Assembly: GCF_000423185.1 (NCBI RefSeq)
Contig: NZ_AUHM01000035.1
Coordinates: 34,469 to 88,579 of the forward strand
Direction: 5' to 3'
Origin: Inquilinus limosus DSM 16000
GTDB taxonomy: Bacteria > Pseudomonadota > Alphaproteobacteria > DSM-16000 > Inquilinaceae
DNA length: 54,111 nucleotides
Shown: piece after piece, positions 49,481-54,111 of the stretch
Layout: every line of letters begins with the position of its first letter
Position numbering within the stretch: position 1 is the first letter of the stretch
The notes under the pieces: generated by a model
What the model was told of the DNA's origin: nothing
Seen by the model: the letters and a program-made list of their open reading frames with translations, nothing else
Database searches by the model: none
Made by a program: the position numbers and the translations under genes

Positions 49481-50353
49481 CTATCTGAAAGCTAATCTCC
49501 GAAGAGGTTCTCTGTATTTCTTGATGAGCGTCAATGGATCATCTACGCCCATAAAAAATGATTGGGAGTCGTACCCATGTTGTGCGTCTAGCTTCATGGC
49601 GGCTCGGACGATATGTATATCTTTTCTGCTCACTTCTTTCGTCCATCCGTGAAAGCCTATATGTGCTATTCGGTAAGGATCAATTGGTGTTTCTAAATCG
49701 TCTGCAGAAAGGAATCTCACGACATCAATTCTATTTTTTCTGGGATCTTGGAGTTTGACGCCATGCTTCCGTATAATCCCATCTAACTGATTATATGTTA
49801 TTATTTTTGAACCAAGATCAATTTCTCGTGTATTGCGCTTTAGAAAATGAGATATGGTCTCAATTTCTCGGTCTAGGCCGATAAGTTCCGAATGTCCGTA
49901 TTTTGGATATTTTGACAAGTTGTTGTCTGCAATGTCCACCATAAAATCTTCATAGTCTTGATGTGGGAGAGTCGGCGTTCTGCCAATTTTCTGTAAATGT
50001 AGGATTGATGTTAGGAAAGCTGTTCTCTTGTTCGCATCATGGAATGGATGATTTTTGATGAGTCCGTAAAGTAGAGTGGCGCAAATTTGTATTCTATCGT
50101 TCCACTTTGGCTTTCCGCCAAATTGCACAAATTGGCGGCTTAGAGCGGAGTGAAGAAGGTTTAGATCTTTCGGTCCTATCCCGCCCAATCCTTCTCCAGT
50201 ATTTGCAAAATATTCTGCTAATAAGAAGTGAGCCTTCAGTACTTCTCTTATGCCAATCGTGGTTTGTCCTGCATAGTGATCGTCTGCTCCTATCTGAATT
50301 AACCATCTATTATGTTCCGAATGAATGTAATCTAAAATATTTTTGTCTGCCAT
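49481..50353 (-). CDS. Fic/Doc-family protein with unknown C-terminal domain, in AT-rich DNA
   Basis: 290 residues. The Fic core has HPFHDANKRT at 102-111; the ANKR form is that of Doc toxins (kinases of EF-Tu) rather than the GNGR of AMPylating Fic proteins. LGGIGPKDLNLLHSALSRQF is the usual Doc lead-in. Residues about 175-290 (SKIITYNQLDGIIRKHG, RIDVVRFLSADDL, IGFHGWTKEVSRKDIHIVRA) are an extra domain I cannot assign. GC content is about 35-42% in sampled lines against about 70% around, so it was probably acquired. No Phd-type antitoxin gene is visible beside it; the extra domain might fulfil that role. A toxin role is inference. Confidence 0.85.
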   Translation of the reverse strand: MADKNILDYIHSEHNRWLIQIGADDHYAGQTTIGIREVLKAHFLLAEYFANTGEGLGGIGPKDLNLLHSALSRQFVQFGGKPKWNDRIQICATLLYGLIKNHPFHDANKRTAFLTSILHLQKIGRTPTLPHQDYEDFMVDIADNNLSKYPKYGHSELIGLDREIETISHFLKRNTREIDLGSKIITYNQLDGIIRKHGVKLQDPRKNRIDVVRFLSADDLETPIDPYRIAHIGFHGWTKEVSRKDIHIVRAAMKLDAQHGYDSQSFFMGVDDPLTLIKKYREPLRRLAFR

Positions 50354-50436
50354 CTGTTGTTCTCTCGTGTGAGGTCTGAGGGTGCGAGTTTGGAGTAGGA
50401 ATAGTATTTTCCGATTTGATGGAATGGCAAGCAGCG

Positions 50437-50467
50437 ATAATGCGCCCTCGCGTGGGGCGCATTATCT
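50437..50467. terminator. Hairpin between sod and the Fic/Doc gene
   Basis: Perfect 12-bp stem GATAATGCGCCC/GGGCGCATTATC with a 7-base loop, 12 bases after the superoxide dismutase stop (reverse strand). There is no T-run. It marks one border of the AT-rich segment. Confidence 0.6.
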
Positions 50468-50479
50468 AAATGCAGTTGT

Positions 50480-51181
50480 TTAGGCGCCCAGCCGGTCCGA
50501 GACCACCGACCAGTTGACCAGGGTCTCCATCACCGCCTTGACGTGGTCGGCGCGGCGGTTCTGGTAGTCCAGGTAGTAGGCGTGCTCCCACACGTCGATG
50601 CCGAACAGCGGCTGGCCGCCATGGGCGAAAGGCGAATCGGCGTTCGAGGTGCCGACCAGGCTCAGCTTTCCGGTGTCGGCCACCAGCCAGACCCAGCCGC
50701 TGCCGAACACCTTGCCGGCGGCCTCGGTCGTCGCCTTGACGAGGCCGGCCTGGTCGCCGAAGGCCTCGGCGATCGCCTCGGCCAGCCGGCCCTGCGGCGC
50801 CTTCGGGCCGCCGGGGACGAACTGTTCCCAGTACAAATTGTGGTTCCAGGCCTGGCCGGCCTGGTTGAAGACCGCGGCGTCCTTGGCCTCGGCGGACTTC
50901 ACCACGACCTCGGCCAGGGTCATCGACTCGTAGGGCGTGCCCGCCGCCAGCTTGTTCAGCTGGTCGTAATAGGCCTTGTGATGCTTGCCGTAATGCAGGC
51001 CGACGGTCTCGGCGCCGATCGTCGGGGCCAGCGCGTCCTCCTTGAACGGCAGCGGCGGCTGCTTGAACGGCCCGGCCGGGGCCGCCGCGGTCTGGGCCGC
51101 GGCCGGGCGCGGAGCGCCGAGCCGGGCGGCGGTGGCGGCGAGGGCGGCGGTGCCCAGCGTCAGGGCTTCACGTCGGTTCAT
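50480..51181 (-). CDS. Superoxide dismutase, Fe-type, Tat-exported
   Basis: Removes superoxide outside the cytoplasm. 233 residues, about 40 longer than cytoplasmic SodB because of a twin-arginine signal ([22 protein letters not shown], cleavage near AAA-Q, residue 30). Metal ligands H63, H114, D196 and H200 ([23 protein letters not shown]). Q110 in [10 protein letters not shown] and Ala at the position where Mn enzymes carry Gln (TSNADSPF) indicate the iron type. Monocistronic, followed by a strong hairpin. Confidence 0.9.
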   Translation of the reverse strand: MNRREALTLGTAALAATAARLGAPRPAAAQTAAAPAGPFKQPPLPFKEDALAPTIGAETVGLHYGKHHKAYYDQLNKLAAGTPYESMTLAEVVVKSAEAKDAAVFNQAGQAWNHNLYWEQFVPGGPKAPQGRLAEAIAEAFGDQAGLVKATTEAAGKVFGSGWVWLVADTGKLSLVGTSNADSPFAHGGQPLFGIDVWEHAYYLDYQNRRADHVKAVMETLVNWSVVSDRLGA

Positions 51182-51307
51182 CGCAGGCTTCCTCGATTGG
51201 GCCGGCAGGGCCGGCGGATCGCGTGGACAGCAGATGGGACCGGAGTCTCCCCGCGACCAGTGCCCGCGCCCAGCGGGAACTGCCGCGACCGAAGGACGCG
51301 ACCGCTT

Positions 51308-52627
51308 TCATCCGGGGCGCCGCGGCGGGACGGAGCGGCCCTTGGTGATGATGTCCGGGCCCAGCTTGCGGCGCACCGCGTCGACCGCCTCCTCGACCGC
51401 GCGGCGGCGGGCGGGGGCGGGGTCGAGCAGGTCCGGCGGGTCGGCCAGGCGGCCCTCGACCAGGTCGGTGCAGCCGACGCCGATCAGGCGGAAGGCCTCG
51501 CCGCTGGCCGCCTGCTCGACCATCGGCACCGCGGCGCGCCAGATCGTCTCCGCCAGCTGGGTCGGGTCGGGCAGGCGGTGGCTGCGGGTGAGCTGCCGGA
51601 ACCGCGCGGTCTTCAGCTTCAGCACCACGGTGCCGCCGGCCAGGTCGTGCTTCTTCAGCCGGGCCGCCACGGTCTCGCACAAGGGCCACAGCTCGCGCAG
51701 CAGCGCCTGCGGGTGCTGGATGTCGGTGTTGAAGGTGGTTTCGGCCGAGACGCTCTTGGTCTCGCCGTCCGGGTCGACCGGCCGCTGGTCCTCCCCGCGG
51801 GCATAGCGGTAGAGGCGCCGGCCGAACACGCCGAAGCGGCGGACCAGCGCGCCCTCGTCCATCCGGCGCAGGTCGCCGACGGTGCGGATGCCGTCGCTGA
51901 ACAGCTTCTCGCGCATCACCTTGCCGACGCCGGGGATGATGCCGACCGGCTTGTCCGCCAGGAAGGCCATGGCCTCGGCCCGGCCGATCACGGCGAAGCC
52001 GCGCGGCTTGTCCAGGTCCGACGCGATCTTGGCCAGCATCTTGTTCGGCGCCAGGCCGATCGACAGGGTGACGCCGATCTCGCGCTCGACCTGCCGGGCG
52101 ATGGCGGCGCAGGTCTCGGCCGGGCTGCGGCCGTGCAGCGCCTGGGTGCCGGACAGGTCGAGGAAGGCCTCGTCCAGCGACAGCGGCTCGACCTTCGGCG
52201 TCGCGGCCAGGAACAGGGTCCGGATCTGCCGGCTGACCGCGGCGTATTTGGCCATGTCCGGGCGCAGCACCACGGCGTCGGGGCAGGCCTCCAGCGCCTT
52301 GAACATGGGCATGGCCGAGCGCACGCCGTACAGCCGCGCGACGTAGCAGGCGGCGGAGACCACGCCGCGGGTGCCGCCGCCGACGATCACCGGCCGGTCC
52401 TGCAGCTCCGGCCGGTCGCGCTTCTCCACCGTGGCGTAGAAGGCGTCGCAGTCGAGATGGGCGATGCTGAGCTGGTGCAGCTCGGCATGGCGGACCAGGC
52501 GGGGCGAGCCGCAGCGGGCGCAGCGCCGCGCGCCCGGCGGCGGATGTGCGCCGCAATCCCGGCACAGGCCGGGCAGCAGGGCGGTCCGGTCCGGCTTCAA
52601 GGTCGCGTGGCTCCTAGGATCGGACAT
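51308..52627 (-). CDS. dinB: DNA polymerase IV with N-terminal zinc-ribbon-like extension
   Basis: Y-family translesion polymerase, 439 residues. Catalytic carboxylates in [14 protein letters not shown] (D59) and [13 protein letters not shown] (D152, E153); [11 protein letters not shown] is the HhH thumb motif, and the little-finger domain follows. About 50 residues precede the usual start and carry CRDCG and CARCG (C22, C25, C36, C39), a small zinc-ribbon-like module seen in some alphaproteobacterial DinB proteins. It is divergent to divK. I saw no LexA box in the gap. Confidence 0.92.
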   Translation of the reverse strand: MSDPRSHATLKPDRTALLPGLCRDCGAHPPPGARRCARCGSPRLVRHAELHQLSIAHLDCDAFYATVEKRDRPELQDRPVIVGGGTRGVVSAACYVARLYGVRSAMPMFKALEACPDAVVLRPDMAKYAAVSRQIRTLFLAATPKVEPLSLDEAFLDLSGTQALHGRSPAETCAAIARQVEREIGVTLSIGLAPNKMLAKIASDLDKPRGFAVIGRAEAMAFLADKPVGIIPGVGKVMREKLFSDGIRTVGDLRRMDEGALVRRFGVFGRRLYRYARGEDQRPVDPDGETKSVSAETTFNTDIQHPQALLRELWPLCETVAARLKKHDLAGGTVVLKLKTARFRQLTRSHRLPDPTQLAETIWRAAVPMVEQAASGEAFRLIGVGCTDLVEGRLADPPDLLDPAPARRRAVEEAVDAVRRKLGPDIITKGRSVPPRRPG

Positions 52628-52750
52628 GGCGCGATTGTACCCGTTTTGTACCGGACGCGCATCGGGGCTCGGATCGCGGCTTTACAACGCGAGATGCCGG
52701 ATCGATCTTGGCTGGCCGGGCCAGCGGAGCCGGCGCTGGGGGACCGGGGC

Positions 52751-53116
52751 ATGCCGAAGACCGTGCTGATCGTCGAGGACAACGAGCTCAACCGGAAGCT
52801 GTTCGTCGACGTGCTCGAGGCCAACGGCTACGCCACGGTCGCCACCGACAGCGCGTCGGAGGTGATGGCGCTGGCGCGGGCGCACCGGCCCGACCTGATT
52901 CTGCTGGACATCCAGCTGCCCGAGATCTCGGGGCTGGAGGTGACGCAATGGCTGAAGGCCGACCGGGAGCTGGCGGCGATCCCGGTGATCGCGGTGACGG
53001 CGCTGGCGATGAAGGGCGACGAGGCGATGGTGCGGGCCGGCGGCTGCGACGACTACATCTCGAAGCCGATCAGCGTCGCCGGATTCATCGCCACGGTGCG
53101 CCGGCATCTGGGCTGA
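52751..53116 (+). CDS. divK: Single-domain response regulator DivK
   Basis: 121 residues, nearly collinear with Caulobacter Div[15 protein letters not shown], phospho-acceptor D53 in [21 protein letters not shown], Thr in [11 protein letters not shown], Lys in YISKPIS. It acts in cell-cycle phosphorelay with DivJ/PleC-type kinases to control polar development and CtrA. ATG 52751 matches the family start. In Caulobacter divK is followed by pleD; here no pleD follows, only a palindromic repeat and rpmG on the other strand. Confidence 0.92.
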   Translation: MPKTVLIVEDNELNRKLFVDVLEANGYATVATDSASEVMALARAHRPDLILLDIQLPEISGLEVTQWLKADRELAAIPVIAVTALAMKGDEAMVRAGGCDDYISKPISVAGFIATVRRHLG

Positions 53117-53139
53117 GGCGCATGGCGTGAAATATTGAA

Positions 53140-53238
53140 CCGTCATGGCGAGCCCCGAAGGGGCGTGGCCATCCAGCGGCTCAATCCTTGAGGCCAGGGC
53201 CACTGGATGGCCACGGCGCTTCGCGCCTCGCCATGACG
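53140..53238. repeat. Dispersed palindromic repeat (GTCATGGCGAG family), copy 2
   Basis: Bounded by cgtcatggcgag and ctcgccatgacg, with the internal pair gtggccatcca/tggatggccac. Same family as 11520-11613 but with its own central loop. Lies between divK and rpmG. Confidence 0.8.
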
Positions 53239-53300
53239 AAATGGGGGCCAGAGAGTCGATCTCAAAAGGCCGCCGCTATCACGCCGGAACGCAGGCATGC

Positions 53301-53325
53301 AAAAGGCCCCGCCGGAGGCGGGGCC
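53301..53325 (-). terminator. Rho-independent terminator of rpmG
   Basis: Stem GGCCCCGCC/GGCGGGGCC with a 3-base loop; on the reverse strand it is followed by TTTT. It lies 55 bases after the rpmG stop. The best terminator in the window. Confidence 0.8.
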
Positions 53326-53379
53326 CGGTGCGGACAAGCGGAGAAACGGCGCCCGGTCGGCCCGACCGGGACGTGCCGC

Positions 53380-53547
53380 TTACTTGATCTTGCCTTCCTT
53401 GAACTCGACGTGCTTGCGCGCGACCGGGTCGTACTTGCGCAGCGTCAGCTTCTCGGTCTTGGTCTTCGGGTTCTTCTTGGTGACGTAGAAGAAACCGGTG
53501 TCCGCAGTGCTGTTCAGGCGGATCTTGATGGTGCTCGGCTTGGCCAT
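53380..53547 (-). CDS. rpmG: 50S ribosomal protein L33
   Basis: 55 residues beginning [20 protein letters not shown] and ending EFKEGKIK: a complete Cys-free (zinc-independent) L33, with [20 protein letters not shown] in the middle. The low-GC-codon Lys stretch is normal for this protein. It stands alone on the reverse strand and has a clear terminator. Confidence 0.95.
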   Translation of the reverse strand: MAKPSTIKIRLNSTADTGFFYVTKKNPKTKTEKLTLRKYDPVARKHVEFKEGKIK

Positions 53548-53703
53548 GATGCTGGTCCCAATATGACTCCGCTCGGCGCCGCATCACGGGCCGGGAAGCG
53601 CGCACCATAGCGTCCGCCGCGCGCGAGTCAAGTGCGGCGGTGTCCGGGCCGGGCGAGAGCCTCGATGCCCAGCCCCCTCACCCTCCCATTCGCTGTCGCG
53701 AAT

Positions 53704-53733
53704 GGGCCCCTCCCTCTCCCCGAGGAGAGGGAA
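53704..53733. repeat. Dispersed palindromic repeat, copy 2
   Basis: Same 30-base block as at 13-44 (arms CCCTCTCC/GGAGAGGG), preceded by a second small inverted repeat CATTCGC/GCGAATG at 53688-53705. Lies between rpmG and the truncated gene at the window end. Confidence 0.75.
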
Positions 53734-53772
53734 TCGAGGCGGCCATAGGCGGGGTGTCCGCCGGCCGGGCCG

Positions 53773-54111
53773 TCACCCAGTGTCGGGTGCGGGCTTCGGG
53801 TCGTCGACATAGAGGCCGAGGCCGAGGGAGCGGCAGAGGCGGTCGGCGGTGGTGGCGGTGGTCTCGGCGTCGAGCCACCCGGTCACGTCCGGCTCCTGCA
53901 GCCGGGCCGCGAGGCCGGCCCGGAGCCCCGGCACCCGGGTCGGATCCCGCACCTCGGCGAAGGCCCGCTCCATGGCGGCGGCCACCGCCTGCCGGCGCCG
54001 GGCCCGCTCGGCCGCGACCGCGGCCGGGCCGCCGGCCGGCTGGGCCGGGCGCGGCGTCGCCGGCCAGCCGAGGGCGCCCCAGCGGGACCATTCCTCGGAC
54101 AGGCCGAGGCC
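53773..54111 (-). CDS. Hypothetical protein, C-terminal part only
   Basis: At least 112 residues, continuing beyond the window edge. The visible part begins LSEEWSRWGALGWPATPRP, has an Ala/Arg-rich helical middle (VAAERARRRQAVAAAMERAF) and ends LYVDDPKPAPDTG. No family is recognised. The frame is fully open to the edge. Confidence 0.55.
   Translation of the reverse strand, partial: GLGLSEEWSRWGALGWPATPRPAQPAGGPAAVAAERARRRQAVAAAMERAFAEVRDPTRVPGLRAGLAARLQEPDVTGWLDAETTATTADRLCRSLGLGLYVDDPKPAPDTG

Overview
This 54-kb window is GC-rich (roughly 70% by eye), densely coded chromosomal DNA from an alphaproteobacterium. A member of the Rhodospirillales (Azospirillum/Inquilinus-like) fits best. Supporting signs are a DivK homologue, an EipB/DUF1849 envelope protein, a NadQ-type regulator together with nadABC, a FixJ-type regulator, and a sugar dehydrogenase that looks like the Azospirillum L-arabinose 1-dehydrogenase. 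The species is inference. I saw no rRNA, tRNA, CRISPR array, transposase or replication origin.

Layout. (1) 1-4420: a sugar ABC transporter (RbsA-like double ATPase, two permeases) followed by an aldose 1-dehydrogenase. (2) 4536-11485: a Tat-exported phospholipase C, a Fur-box-controlled TonB haem/iron receptor, a frameshifted RTX protein and a GNAT acetyltransferase. (3) 11630-19154: an oligopeptide-type ABC transporter with two homologous, divergently transcribed binding proteins and a small GAF protein. (4) 19192-24485: a solitary LivJ-like binding protein, three paralogous LuxR-type regulators, a 42-residue membrane protein and an MFS carrier. (5) 24620-33860: divergent pyrE/pyrC, an enol-lactonase-like hydrolase, a LysE exporter, several small or unknown genes, and an rnd / LytM-like / GST operon. 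(6) 33893-37295: the nadABC operon; its probable repressor NadQ lies at 45597-46604. (7) 37503-44143: a histidine kinase / FixJ-type pair facing an apparent oxalate-degradation operon (exported oxalate decarboxylase, formate channel, FdhF/YdeP-type oxidoreductase). (8) 44634-54111: an aldo/keto reductase, nadQ, aspS, eipB, an AT-rich Fic/Doc gene, an exported Fe-type superoxide dismutase, dinB, divK, rpmG and a truncated unknown gene.

How the genes work together. The most coherent pathway is oxalate to formate plus CO2 in the periplasm, formate entry through the FocA/NirC-type channel, and formate oxidation in the cytoplasm. The nadABC/NadQ pair makes a regulatory circuit with a palindromic candidate operator in front of nadA. 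The sugar transporter and dehydrogenase look like uptake plus the first step of non-phosphorylative arabinose/galactose catabolism. The most foreign-looking segment is the AT-rich gene at 49481-50353, a Doc-type Fic protein with an unrecognised C-terminal half and no visible antitoxin partner.

Intergenic DNA carries several palindromic repeat families (a long inverted repeat at 4423-4519; one family at 11520 and 53140; another at 13 and 53704). A conserved hairpin with the same loop occurs twice in the LuxR cluster.
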